From: Streptomyces sp. NBC_01478
Lineage (GTDB): Bacteria > Actinomycetota > Actinomycetes > Streptomycetales > Streptomycetaceae
NCBI RefSeq assembly: GCF_036227225.1
Contig: NZ_CP109444.1
Location: 6,305,501-6,369,500 of the forward strand
Direction: 5' to 3'
DNA: 64,000 bases
In this document: one piece after another, positions 25,474 to 33,610 of the stretch
How positions within the stretch are numbered: the first letter of the stretch is position 1
How the letters are laid out: each line of letters starts with the position of its first letter
Program-made: the position numbers and the translations under genes
The notes under the pieces: model-generated
What the model was told of the DNA's origin: nothing
Database searches by the model: none
Seen by the model: the letters and a program-made list of their open reading frames with translations, nothing else

Positions 25474-26659
25474 ACTCGTGGTGAAAGCGGAGAAGTTGGA
25501 CGCCGCCGATGAACTGGCGGGCGCCCGGGCGCAGTTCGTCCTCGACGGTGTGGTCTACCTGGACGGGAACTCGCTCGGCGCGCTGCCGGCCTCCGTCCCC
25601 GGCCGGGTCGAGGACGTCGTCCGGCGGCAGTGGGGCGAGCTGCGCATCCGCTCCTGGGACGAGAGCGGCTGGTGGACCGCGCCGGAGCGGATCGGCGACC
25701 GGATCGCTCCGCTGGTCGGGGCCGCGGCCGGGCAGATCGTCGTCGGCGACTCCACCAGTGTCAATGTCTTCAAGGCACTTGTGGCGGCGGTGCGGATGGC
25801 GGACGGCTCGGGGCGGGACGAGATCGTCGTCGACGCCACGACCTTTCCCACGGACGGGTACATCGCCGAGTCGGCGGCCCGGATGACCGGGTGCACGCTG
25901 CGGCCGGTGGCTCCGGCCGAGGTGCCGGGCGCGCTCGGCGACCGTACGGCGGCGGTGCTCCTCAACCACGTCGACTACCGCACCGGCCGGCTGCACGACC
26001 TGCCGGCGCTCACGGCCGCCGTGCACGCGGCGGGTGCCGTGGTCGTCTGGGACCTGTGCCACAGCGCGGGCGCCCTGCCGGTCGATCTCGACGAGCACGG
26101 CGTGGACCTCGCGGTCGGCTGCACCTACAAGTACCTGAACGGCGGCCCGGGTTCACCGGCGTATCTGTATGTGCGCGCCGGTCTCCAGGACCGCTTCGAC
26201 TCCCCGCTGCCCGGCTGGAACTCGCACGCCGAGCCCTTCGGCATGCGGCCCGGCTACGAACCGGCGGCGGGCGCGTTGCGCGGGCGGGTCGGCACTCCGG
26301 ACATCCTCTCCATGCTCGCTCTCGAAGCCGCCCTGGAGGTGTGGGACGGCGCCGGCGTCTCGATCGAGGCGGTGCGCGCCAAGTCCCTTGCCCTGACGGA
26401 CTTCTTCCTGGAGTGCGTGGCGTCGTACGTCCCGGCGGGGCGGGTGGAGTCGGTGACTCCGGCGGCTCATGCCGAGCGGGGGAGCCAGGTCGCGCTGCGA
26501 TGTGCGGACGCCGGGGACGTGATGAAGCGGCTGATCGAGCGGGGCGTGGTCGGCGACTTCCGGCATCCGGACGTCCTGCGGTTCGGATTCACGCCGTTGT
26601 ACGTCGGGTTCGGGGACGTGGAGCGGGCGGCGCGGGTGCTGGGAGACGTGACCCGCTAG
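25466..26659 (+). CDS. kynU: Kynureninase
   Basis: 397 residues. A PLP enzyme that cleaves kynurenine to anthranilate and alanine. Motifs: VYLDGNSLGALPASVPGRV near the N-terminus, GDSTSVNVFKALVAAVRMAD (phosphate-binding loop), VVWDLCHSAGALPVDLD with the PLP-binding Asp, and GCTYKYLNGGPGSPAYLYV with the Schiff-base Lys (about 224). Its ATG lies inside the last codons of kynA (8-base overlap). With the formamidase-like gene at 27540 it completes tryptophan to anthranilate; anthranilate can return to tryptophan or feed antibiotic synthesis. Confidence 0.96.
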   Translation: MSELVVKAEKLDAADELAGARAQFVLDGVVYLDGNSLGALPASVPGRVEDVVRRQWGELRIRSWDESGWWTAPERIGDRIAPLVGAAAGQIVVGDSTSVNVFKALVAAVRMADGSGRDEIVVDATTFPTDGYIAESAARMTGCTLRPVAPAEVPGALGDRTAAVLLNHVDYRTGRLHDLPALTAAVHAAGAVVVWDLCHSAGALPVDLDEHGVDLAVGCTYKYLNGGPGSPAYLYVRAGLQDRFDSPLPGWNSHAEPFGMRPGYEPAAGALRGRVGTPDILSMLALEAALEVWDGAGVSIEAVRAKSLALTDFFLECVASYVPAGRVESVTPAAHAERGSQVALRCADAGDVMKRLIERGVVGDFRHPDVLRFGFTPLYVGFGDVERAARVLGDVTR

Positions 26660-26674
26660 AAGCTGTACCTCGGC

Positions 26675-26704
26675 CTAACCGCTGTAGGGAACCGAAGCGG
26701 TTAG
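26675..26704. terminator. Inverted repeat between kynU and the TetR gene
   Basis: CTAACCGCT and AGCGGTTAG form a perfect 9-bp stem around 12 bases. It includes the TetR stop codon (26675-26677) and lies 16 bp after kynU, so it probably ends both convergent transcripts. There is no T-run. Confidence 0.6.
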
Positions 26705-27331
26705 TTCGGCGGTGACACCGGTGACGTACACCCCTGCCACGGCGGCGGCCCGCGCGGCGAGCGCGGCCCGCTCCGCGGCGGGGGCGTCCGGGGCGGTCCC
26801 GGTGGTCAGCAACTCGTAGTAGAGGGGTGCCGACACGGCCCGTACGACCTGGGAGGCATCGGTGCCGGCGGGCAACTCCCCGCGCGCCACGGCGAGTTCG
26901 ACGCAGGGCGCCCACTCGGCGGCCCGCACCGCGTAGAAGTGGCGCAGGGCCTCGGCCGTACGGGCGTCGCAGGTCGCGGCGGCGATGACGGCGCGGAACA
27001 GGGCGCCCTGCCGGGGGTCGGCGAGCGTGCGCTGCACCAGCAGGGCGTTGGCGCGCAGGTCGCCGAGGAGCGAGCCCGTCTCCTCGCGGGGCAGCGGCTG
27101 TTCGGCCATGTCGACGAGGAGGTCCGCGACCAGCGCGGTCACCGAACCCCAGCGCCGGTACACCGTGGTCTTGCCGACCTCCGCCCGCCGGGCTACGTCC
27201 GAGAGGTCGAGCCGGTCGACGCCCTGCTCGGCCAGCACGTCACCCGTGGCCCGCAGCACGGCCGTACGGACGCGTGCCGTGCGGCCACCGGGGCGCAGCC
27301 TGCCGGGTTCCGGTTCGGGTTCGGCGGACAT
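26675..27331 (-). CDS. TetR family regulator
   Basis: 218 residues from ATG 27331, which has CAGGAG 7 bases upstream; the frame is open 14 codons further. The DNA-binding domain is RTAVLRATGDVLAEQGVDRL, then LSDVARRAEVGKTTVYRRWG (about 25-65). The ligand-binding C-terminal half (about 80-218) is typical of TetR_C with PQ-, LG- and ACDART stretches. It is flanked by kynU (convergent) and the kynurenine-formamidase-like gene (divergent), so control of tryptophan catabolism is plausible, but a drug-type ligand is equally possible. Confidence 0.88.
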   Translation of the reverse strand: MSAEPEPEPGRLRPGGRTARVRTAVLRATGDVLAEQGVDRLDLSDVARRAEVGKTTVYRRWGSVTALVADLLVDMAEQPLPREETGSLLGDLRANALLVQRTLADPRQGALFRAVIAAATCDARTAEALRHFYAVRAAEWAPCVELAVARGELPAGTDASQVVRAVSAPLYYELLTTGTAPDAPAAERAALAARAAAVAGVYVTGVTAELTASVPYSG

Positions 27332-27539
27332 GACGGGCTCCTGAGGGTGCCGATGAGCTGCCGTGATGGACACGGCGTCAGCGTAACGAAACAGCAGAAC
27401 CGTTTAACCCTCACCCAGCGTGACATCCGCGTGTCCGCCCACGTCATCGGCCTGGTAGCGTCCCGCCAACGGTCGTAATCACTCCAGATCCGCCACATCC
27501 GAACTGTCCAAATCCGTTTCGTCGCTGAGAGGTTGGAGC

Positions 27540-28418
27540 ATGCCGGACGACGCCGCACGTGCCGCAGAAGAGGAGTCGGCCTTCTCGCACCCCGCCGTCG
27601 ACCCCGACAGCACCGCCGCGTACGGCGACCACCCGGACCAGGTGATCGACTTCTACGTCCCGCGCGGCGAACGCGTGCCGGGCGAGGCCGCACCCCTGGT
27701 CGTGGTCCTGCACGGGGGCGCGTGGCGCGCACCGTACGACCGCGGGCACATCACCCCGTTCGCGGACTTCCTGGCCCGACGGGGGTTCGCGGTGGCCAAC
27801 GTGGAGTACCGGCGGGGGGCCGGGAGTCCCGCGGAGGGCGCTGCCGGGGGCCCGGTCGCGGGGCGCTGGCCCGACACCTTCGACGATGTCGCGGCGGCGC
27901 TCGACGCGCTCCCCGCGCTCGTCCGGGAGGCGCTGCCGCAGGCCGATCCGCGCCGCACGGTCGTCACCGGGCACTCGGCCGGCGGCCATCTCGCGCTGTG
28001 GGCCGCGGCCCGGCACGTCCTCCCGAAGGACGCCCCCTGGCGCACCGACGCCCCCGCCGCGCTGCGCGGTGTGGTCGCCCTCGCCCCGATCGCCGACTTC
28101 ACGGTCGCCGAGAAACTCGCCGTGTGCGGCGGAGCGGCCGGTCAACTCCTCGGCGGGGGAGCCAAGTTCGCCGAGCGGCTGCCGTACGCCGACCCCACGC
28201 TCCTGCTCCCCACCGGCATCGCGACCACCCTGGTCCAGGGCCGCGCCGACGACGTCGTCCCCCAGGCGGTCGCCGAGTCCTACGCGGACGCGGCGGCGAA
28301 GTCGGGCGAGGTCGTCGGCCTCACGCTGCTGGAGGACGTCGGCCACTTCCCGCTGATCGACCCGGCGGCGGACGCGTGCGCGGTGGTGGCGGAGGAGATC
28401 GCACAGTTGGCGTGGTGA
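27540..28418 (+). CDS. kynB: Alpha/beta hydrolase, probable kynurenine formamidase
   Basis: 292 residues. Motifs of the esterase/arylformamidase group are the oxyanion loop VVVLHGGAWRAPYDRGH (about 62-78), the nucleophile elbow GHSAGGHLALWA (Ser about 143), Asp in LVQGRADDVVP and His in DVGHFPLID. KynA makes N-formylkynurenine and KynU needs kynurenine, and the intervening deformylase is missing from the kynA-kynU pair; this gene across the TetR gene fits that role. From memory, the S. coelicolor gene in the same place (SCO3644) has been described as a kynurenine formamidase. It is not related to the cyclase-type KynB. GAGAGG precedes ATG. Confidence 0.8.
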   Translation: MPDDAARAAEEESAFSHPAVDPDSTAAYGDHPDQVIDFYVPRGERVPGEAAPLVVVLHGGAWRAPYDRGHITPFADFLARRGFAVANVEYRRGAGSPAEGAAGGPVAGRWPDTFDDVAAALDALPALVREALPQADPRRTVVTGHSAGGHLALWAAARHVLPKDAPWRTDAPAALRGVVALAPIADFTVAEKLAVCGGAAGQLLGGGAKFAERLPYADPTLLLPTGIATTLVQGRADDVVPQAVAESYADAAAKSGEVVGLTLLEDVGHFPLIDPAADACAVVAEEIAQLAW

Positions 28419-28485
28419 GCGCCCCGCACCCGCCCCGGTCACACCCGTAGTACTTGAGACGGACGCCCCAGGACCCTTCTCACAG

Positions 28486-29925
28486 GTGACGACGGCCACC
28501 GCCCCGCCGCCTACCGTTTTGAGCGTGACCGATACGAGCCAGACGCAGACGATGCCAGAGGACAGCGCGTACGAGGCGTACCAGCCGCGCAGCCCGGAGT
28601 TCCGGCTGGCCGCGGACGCCCTGCGCGGGCTGCGGCAGGACCTGTTCCACGACGTCTTCGCCTACCGTCCGTTGCCCCGCTCCACCGCCGACGGTCCGCT
28701 GGCCCGGCATCTGAAGGGGCGGCTGCGGGAGTACGCGGCCTGGAGCCCGCACGCCCTGATCACCGCGGCCGGCCTGCTCGCGATGTTCGTCGCGACGAAC
28801 GACGAGGCCCGCGGCTCGGGCAGCAACGTGATCCTCGGCCTGCTCGCCCTGGTGCCGGTGCTGCTGACCATGGTGCGGCCGGTCGGCGCGTTCTGGCTGT
28901 CCATGGCCGCGACCCCGGTCGCCACCGCCCTGGCGACCGAGTTCGACGACGAGTGGCCGTGGCGGACCGGCAGCTTCGTCTGCCACCTGTGCGTGCTCAC
29001 GATCGTGGCGATACGCACCCGACCGCGCACGGCCGCCTGGATGTGGGCGCTGACGGTGGTCTACGGCATCGGCGCCGCCACCGTCGCCGGCGGCCACGCC
29101 TTCGGCTCGAACAGCGCGCAGATGGCGTTCCTCTCCGCCCTGGTCCTGCTCGGTGTCACCGTCCGGCACATCCGCCACGACGCCGAGCAGGAGGTCACCG
29201 CCCAGCAGACCGTGACGGCGCACGAACGCTCCCGGCGCACGCTGCTGGAGGAGCGCACGACGATCGCCCGCGAGCTGCACGACGTGGTGGCCCACCACAT
29301 GTCGGTGGTCGCCATCCAGGCGGAGGCCGCGCCCTACCGCGTGGAGAACCCGCCGCCGGAGCTGGAGCGCGCGTTCGTCACGATCAGGGAGAACGCGGTG
29401 GCGGCCCTGACCGAGCTGCGCCGGGTCCTGGGCGTGGTCCGCGCGGAGGACTACGAGGCGCCCGACGCCCCGCAGCCCACCCTCGCCGACATGGACGCCC
29501 TGCTCGCCAATGTGCGCGACGCCGGCCTGAGCGTCGACAAGGCGGTGACGGGCGCGGTGCGTGAACTCCCGCAGGGCGTCGAGCTGTCGGCGTACCGCAT
29601 CGTGCAGGAGGCGCTGAGCAACACCCTGCGGCACGCGCCCGGCGCCAGTGCCCAGGTCGATATCGGCTATGTGCTGGGCGGGCTGGGCCTGCGCGTGGTC
29701 AACGGCCCGGCGCCCGAGCCCAGCCTGGTGAAGCCCTCGCCCGGCGCGGGACACGGCATCACCGGGATGCGGGAGCGGGTCTCCATGCTGAACGGCGAGA
29801 TGACGGCGGTCCCGACGGCCGACGGCGGCTACGAGGTGACGGTGTTCCTGCCGGTCCCGAGTACGGGCGAGCCGGTCACCGGTGCGCGCGAACCGGCGCC
29901 GGGTGCGGGCGAAGGAGACGTATGA
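28486..29925 (+). CDS. NarL-type sensor histidine kinase
   Basis: 479 residues from GTG 28486 (GTG 28525, 13 codons in, is an equally likely start; neither has a clear ribosome binding site). About four to six membrane helices occupy residues 90-230 (ALITAAGLLAMFVATNDEA; VILGLLALVPVLLTMVRPVG). The HisKA_3 box is TTIARELHDVVAHHMSVVAI (His about 265), and the GHKL ATPase has ALSNTLRHAPGASAQ and GHGITGMRERVSMLNG. It overlaps the response regulator by 4 bases and forms a two-component pair with it. The signal is unknown. The tail (about 455-479) is Gly/Ala/Glu-rich. Confidence 0.92.
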   Translation: MTTATAPPPTVLSVTDTSQTQTMPEDSAYEAYQPRSPEFRLAADALRGLRQDLFHDVFAYRPLPRSTADGPLARHLKGRLREYAAWSPHALITAAGLLAMFVATNDEARGSGSNVILGLLALVPVLLTMVRPVGAFWLSMAATPVATALATEFDDEWPWRTGSFVCHLCVLTIVAIRTRPRTAAWMWALTVVYGIGAATVAGGHAFGSNSAQMAFLSALVLLGVTVRHIRHDAEQEVTAQQTVTAHERSRRTLLEERTTIARELHDVVAHHMSVVAIQAEAAPYRVENPPPELERAFVTIRENAVAALTELRRVLGVVRAEDYEAPDAPQPTLADMDALLANVRDAGLSVDKAVTGAVRELPQGVELSAYRIVQEALSNTLRHAPGASAQVDIGYVLGGLGLRVVNGPAPEPSLVKPSPGAGHGITGMRERVSMLNGEMTAVPTADGGYEVTVFLPVPSTGEPVTGAREPAPGAGEGDV

Positions 29926-30590
29926 CCATCCGCGTACTGATCGCGGACGACCAGATGATGGTGCGCGAGGGCTTCTCGGTCCTGTTGGGCGCGATGCCGG
30001 ACATCGAGGTCGTCGGCGAGGCGGTGAACGGGCGCGACGCGGTCGAGCGGGTGCGTGAACTGGCCCCGGACGTCGTGCTGATGGACATCCGCATGCCGGA
30101 GATGAACGGGATCGAGGCGACCCGGGAGATCGTCGCCGCGGACAGCGCGGCGAAGGTGCTGGTGCTCACCACCTTCGACCTCGACGAGTACGTGTACCAG
30201 GCGCTGCGGGCGGGAGCCTCCGGCTTCCTCCTCAAGGACGCCTCGGCACGCCAACTCGCCGACGGGGTACGGGTGGTGGCGGCCGGCGAGGCACTGCTCG
30301 CCCCCTCCGTCACCCGACGGCTGATCACGGAGTTCTCGAAACTGTCCGAGACACCCCGCCTGATGCCGGCCGCGCACCAGGGGACGTACGGCGACCTGAC
30401 CGAGCGCGAGACGGAGGTGCTGGTCCTCATCGCGCAGGGCCTGTCGAACGGGGAGATCGCCGAGCGGCTGGTGGTCGCCGAGTCGACGATCAAGACCCAT
30501 GTCAGCCGGATTCTGGTGAAGTTGGGACTGCGGGACCGGACGCAGGCGGCGGTGTTCGCGTACGAGGCGAGGCTGGTGCGACCGGGCTAG
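29922..30590 (+). CDS. NarL/FixJ-type response regulator
   Basis: 222 residues. A receiver domain (RVLIADDQMMVREGFSVLLG; phospho-Asp in DVVLMDIRMPEMNG near 54; Thr in LTTFDLDEYV; Lys in FLLKDAS) is followed by a LuxR-type helix-turn-helix (LTERETEVLVLIAQGLSNGE then ESTIKTHVSRIL, about 155-210). The ATG overlaps the TGA of the kinase gene in ATGA. It is the output half of the two-component pair; target genes are not shown by the sequence. Confidence 0.94.
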   Translation: MTIRVLIADDQMMVREGFSVLLGAMPDIEVVGEAVNGRDAVERVRELAPDVVLMDIRMPEMNGIEATREIVAADSAAKVLVLTTFDLDEYVYQALRAGASGFLLKDASARQLADGVRVVAAGEALLAPSVTRRLITEFSKLSETPRLMPAAHQGTYGDLTERETEVLVLIAQGLSNGEIAERLVVAESTIKTHVSRILVKLGLRDRTQAAVFAYEARLVRPG

Positions 30591-30730
30591 GGACGGGTCT
30601 TTCGCCGGGTGCGGGCGGGCTTCGAGGGGACGTCGATCAGCGGCGGACGGTTGGGTTCCACCCCCGGGACACCCCAGGTCACCTCATGTCGCCCCTGGTC
30701 AGCAGCGCGTCCACCGGTTAGCGTCCGTCC

Positions 30731-31954
30731 ATGGCTGCTGCTGACGACCTCGCCTTCGACCCCTGGGACCCGGCGTTCGTGTCCGACCCGTACCCCGCCT
30801 ACGCCGAGCTGCGCGACCGGGGCCGGGTCACGTACTACGCGCCCACCGACCAGTGGCTCGTCCCCCGCCACGCGGACGTCTCGGCACTCCTCCGCGACCG
30901 CCGCCTCGGCCGCACCTATCAACACCGCTTCACCCACGAGGACTTCGGCCGTACGGCACCCCCGCCCGAGCACGAGCCCTTCCACACCCTCAACGACCAC
31001 GGGATGCTCGACCTGGAGCCCCCGGACCACACCCGCATCCGGCGCCTGGTCTCGAAGGCGTTCACTCCCCGCACGGTCGAGCAACTCAAGCCGTACGTCA
31101 GCCGGTTGGCGGGCGAGCTGGTGGACGGTCTGGTGACGAAGGGCGGCGGCGACCTGCTGACGGACGTGGCCGAACCGCTCCCGGTGGCCGTGATCGCGGA
31201 GATGCTCGGCATCCCGGAGTCGGACCGCGCCCCGCTCCGCCCCTGGTCGGCGGACATCTGCGGGATGTACGAACTGAGCCCGTCCGAGGACACGGCGGCG
31301 AGAGCGGTCCGCGCCTCGAACGAATTCTCTTCCTATCTGCGCGAATTGATCGCGGCCCGCCGCAAGGACCCGGGCGACGACCTCGTCTCCGGCATGATCG
31401 CGGCCCACGACGAGGCCGACGACCGCCTCACCGAACAGGAGCTGATCTCCACCGCCGTACTGCTGCTGAACGCGGGCCACGAGGCGACGGTGAACGCCAC
31501 GGTGAACGGCTGGTGGGCGCTGTTCCGCAACCCGGCCCAGTTGGCGGCCCTGCGCGCGGACCACTCCCTGATCCCGTCCGCCGTAGAGGAGTTGATGCGC
31601 TACGACACCCCGCTCCAGCTCTTCGAGCGGTGGGTGCTGGACGAGATCGAGATCGACGGTACGACGATCCCGCGCGGCGCGGAGATCGCGATGCTGTTCG
31701 GCTCCGCGAACCACGACCCGGAGGTCTTCGCGTCCCCCGAGCGCCTGGACCTCACCCGCGCGGACAACCCGCACATCAGCTTCAGCGCGGGCATCCACTA
31801 CTGCATCGGCGCACCCCTGGCCCGCATCGAACTGGCCGCGTCCATGCGGGCGTTGCTGGAGCGGGCCCCGACGCTGACGCTCGCAACGGACCCGGACCGC
31901 AAGCCGAACTTCGTGATCCGGGGGCTGGAGGGGCTGAGCGTCGAGGTGGGTTGA
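30731..31954 (+). CDS. Cytochrome P450
   Basis: 407 residues, normal for a soluble bacterial P450. Motifs: DPPDHTRIRR-type ePPDHTRIRRLVSKAFTPR (about 98), I-helix LLNAGHEATVNATVNGWW (about 246-263), and the haem loop FSAGIHYCIGAPLARIELA with the thiolate Cys near 358. The I-helix reads AGHEA rather than AG-x-D/E-T, so Ala replaces the proton-relay Thr; this is seen in some P450s that use another route to protonate oxygen. No ferredoxin or biosynthetic genes adjoin. The stop codon is part of the first unit of a 17-bp tandem array. Confidence 0.92.
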   Translation: MAAADDLAFDPWDPAFVSDPYPAYAELRDRGRVTYYAPTDQWLVPRHADVSALLRDRRLGRTYQHRFTHEDFGRTAPPPEHEPFHTLNDHGMLDLEPPDHTRIRRLVSKAFTPRTVEQLKPYVSRLAGELVDGLVTKGGGDLLTDVAEPLPVAVIAEMLGIPESDRAPLRPWSADICGMYELSPSEDTAARAVRASNEFSSYLRELIAARRKDPGDDLVSGMIAAHDEADDRLTEQELISTAVLLLNAGHEATVNATVNGWWALFRNPAQLAALRADHSLIPSAVEELMRYDTPLQLFERWVLDEIEIDGTTIPRGAEIAMLFGSANHDPEVFASPERLDLTRADNPHISFSAGIHYCIGAPLARIELAASMRALLERAPTLTLATDPDRKPNFVIRGLEGLSVEVG

Positions 31955-32022
31955 GCGGAGAGGTGGCGTGAGCGTCGAGGTGGGCTGAGCGTAGAGGTGG
32001 GGGTGAGCGCCGAGGTGGGCTG
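31937..32022. repeat. 17-bp tandem array starting at the P450 stop codon
   Basis: Five units of AGCGTCGAGGTGGGCTG type (17, 17, 17, 18 and 17 bp). The first unit encodes the P450 C-terminus (S-V-E-V-G-stop). TGA recurs at each unit junction, and since 17 is not a multiple of 3 it appears in all three frames within the array. Confidence 0.9.
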
Positions 32023-32067
32023 AGCCTCGGAGCGAGGCCGGATCGATGGGCGGGCGCGTCCGTCGCC
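32023..32067. other. Short unique sequence between two tandem arrays
   Basis: About 45 bp joining the 17-bp array to the 22-bp array. No feature is visible. Confidence 0.5.
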
Positions 32068-32705
32068 CCGTTGCCTCGCGGCCGGATCAGCTCAGCCTCG
32101 CGGCTGGACCGGCTCAGCGCCGCTGTCGGATCAGCTCAGCGCCGCGGCTGGAACGGTTCAGTCCTGCGGTCGGATCAGCTCGGCCTCGCGGCCGGATCAG
32201 CTCAGCGGCGCGGTCGGACAGGCTCAGTCTCGCGGCCGGACCGGCTCGGCCCCGCGGCCCGACCGGCTCAGCCTCGCGGTCGGACTGGCTCAGCGCCGCA
32301 GCCGGACCGGCTCGGCCCCGCGGCCCGACCGGCTCAGTCCCGCGGCCGGACTGGCTCAGCGCCGCTGTCGGACCGGCTCAGTCCTGCGGTCGGACTGGCT
32401 CAGCGCCGTGGCTGGAACGGTTCAGTCCTGCGGTCGGACCGGCTCAGCGCCGCGGCCGGACCAGTCCAGCCTCGCGGTCGGACAGGCTCAGCTTCGCGGC
32501 TGGAACGGCTCAGCGCCGCGGTCAGACCGGCTCAGCGCTGCGGTCGGATCAGCTCAGCGCCGCGGCCGGAACGGTTCAGTCCCGCGGCCCGACCAGCTCA
32601 GCCCCGCGGTCGGACAGCTTCAGCGCCGCGGCCGGACCGGTTCAGCCTCGCGGTCGGACCAGTTCAGCCCCGCACCCCGACCAGCTCAACCCCGCGCCCT
32701 GATCC
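32068..32705. repeat. 22-bp tandem array, 29 units with no length variation
   Basis: 638 bp made of exactly 29 consecutive 22-bp units; plus-strand consensus GCTCAGCGCCGCGGCCGGAC + CG. Units differ from one another at several positions, but no insertion or deletion breaks the 22-bp phase. On the plus strand there are no stop codons in any frame; on the minus strand TGA recurs every unit (CTGAGC). The unit at 32684-32705 contains the last codons and TGA of the minus-strand gene at 32686-32910, so the array extends downstream from that gene's end. There are no spacers, so it is not a CRISPR. Confidence 0.95.
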
Positions 32706-32910
32706 GGCTGACCAGGGCCCATGACACGGCCCCCACCGCCAGCCCGCCGAGCACGGCGAGCGGCAGTTCGGCGTAGAGGACGCTCCAGTCGGGGGCCGCC
32801 TCGAAGCGCCAGAGGCGGGTGCGGACGTCGACGGACCAGAGCGCGAGCCCCGCGCCCGCGCCGAGCGCCATGGTCAGACATCCGGCGGCGGCCTGCGTGC
32901 GTTGTCCCAT
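32686..32910 (-). CDS. Small two-helix membrane protein
   Basis: 74 residues, MGQRTQAAAGCLTMALGAGA onward. Two membrane helices (about 8-25 and 50-67: LPLAVLGGLAVGAVSWALVS) flank a short polar segment with three Trp (VDVRTRLWRFEAAPDWSV). The C-terminus is SRIRARG. There is no recognised family and only a weak ribosome binding site, so a later start at M14 is possible. The last codons and stop lie inside the terminal 22-bp repeat unit. The gene is convergent with the P450 and follows the MarR gene on the minus strand by 54 bp. Confidence 0.6.
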   Translation of the reverse strand: MGQRTQAAAGCLTMALGAGAGLALWSVDVRTRLWRFEAAPDWSVLYAELPLAVLGGLAVGAVSWALVSRIRARG

Positions 32911-32964
32911 GCCAGGGACGGACGCGGACGGGCGGTCGCGGGGTTCCCGGTTCAGGTCGCCGGT

Positions 32965-33522
32965 CTACCTCGCCGCCCCGCCCCGCGGCCCCGGCGACTG
33001 CCGTCCGCCGGTCCGTGTCGCGCGCGACGCGGGCATCTCCCTCAGCCGTTCGACGTGCTCCTGCTGGATGTCGCGGGTGAAGGCGAGGTAGTCGATGACC
33101 AGCTCCAACTGCTCGGGGGTGTAGCGCCCGCGCACCCGCCGGGTGGCGTCCTCGATGAACGGTCCGATCAGGCCGTAGGCCCGCCGGGCGGCCTCGGGGG
33201 TGACGCGGATCAGGGTCTTGCGCCGGTCGTCGGGGTGCGGGGTGCGGGTGAGGTAGGCGAGTTTCTCCAGCCGGTCGAGCATCGTGGTGACGCTCCCGGT
33301 GGTGAGCCCGAGCTGCCGGCTCAGCTCGCGCGGGGTGATCTCCGGCACCGAGAGAAGGATCTCCAGACAGCGGAGGTCGGTCTCGTTGACGCCCATCAGA
33401 CGGGCCAGCTCACGGTCGAAGTCGTCGACGGCGCTCTGATAGCCCTGCACGGCCGCCCCGAGCCGCGCTTCCACCGACCCCGGGCCGTCCTCCAACTCCT
33501 CCGAGTCCATTCCGCTTGACAT
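32965..33522 (-). CDS. MarR family regulator
   Basis: 185 residues. The winged helix is VNETDLRCLEILLSVPEITP, ELSRQLGLTTGSVTTMLDRL and YLTRTPHPDDRRKTLIRVTP (wing with the D-x-R-R motif). GGGGAGA precedes ATG 33522. It is divergent from a DHA2-type exporter, the usual MarR/exporter arrangement, with an inverted repeat between them (33557-33588). It probably represses the exporter until a drug-like ligand binds. The C-terminal 30 residues are basic and probably disordered. Confidence 0.92.
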   Translation of the reverse strand: MSSGMDSEELEDGPGSVEARLGAAVQGYQSAVDDFDRELARLMGVNETDLRCLEILLSVPEITPRELSRQLGLTTGSVTTMLDRLEKLAYLTRTPHPDDRRKTLIRVTPEAARRAYGLIGPFIEDATRRVRGRYTPEQLELVIDYLAFTRDIQQEHVERLREMPASRATRTGGRQSPGPRGGAAR

Positions 33523-33556
33523 TCGAGATATCTCCCCGCATCGTAGCCATCAGTAA

Positions 33557-33588
33557 TTGACTTGAAAGCCAAGATATATGAAAGTCAA
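33557..33588. promoter_or_regulatory. Candidate MarR operator in the divergent promoter
   Basis: TTGACTT and AAGTCAA are perfect inverted copies 18 bp apart, enclosing the AT-rich stretch CCAAGATATATG. The region 33523-33610 is much less GC-rich than its surroundings and must hold both promoters. Confidence 0.6.
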
Positions 33589-33610
33589 GCTGAACTGAGG
33601 AGTCAACGCC

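Noticed and set aside
32068..32705. Possible CRISPR array from regular short repeats
   Set aside because: Units abut without spacers and vary in sequence throughout; no cas gene is near.
32046..32776. Three long overlapping plus-strand reading frames encoding a 22-residue periodic protein
   Set aside because: They are open only because the 22-bp unit lacks stop codons on that strand; none has a ribosome binding site, and all three frames give equally repetitive peptides.
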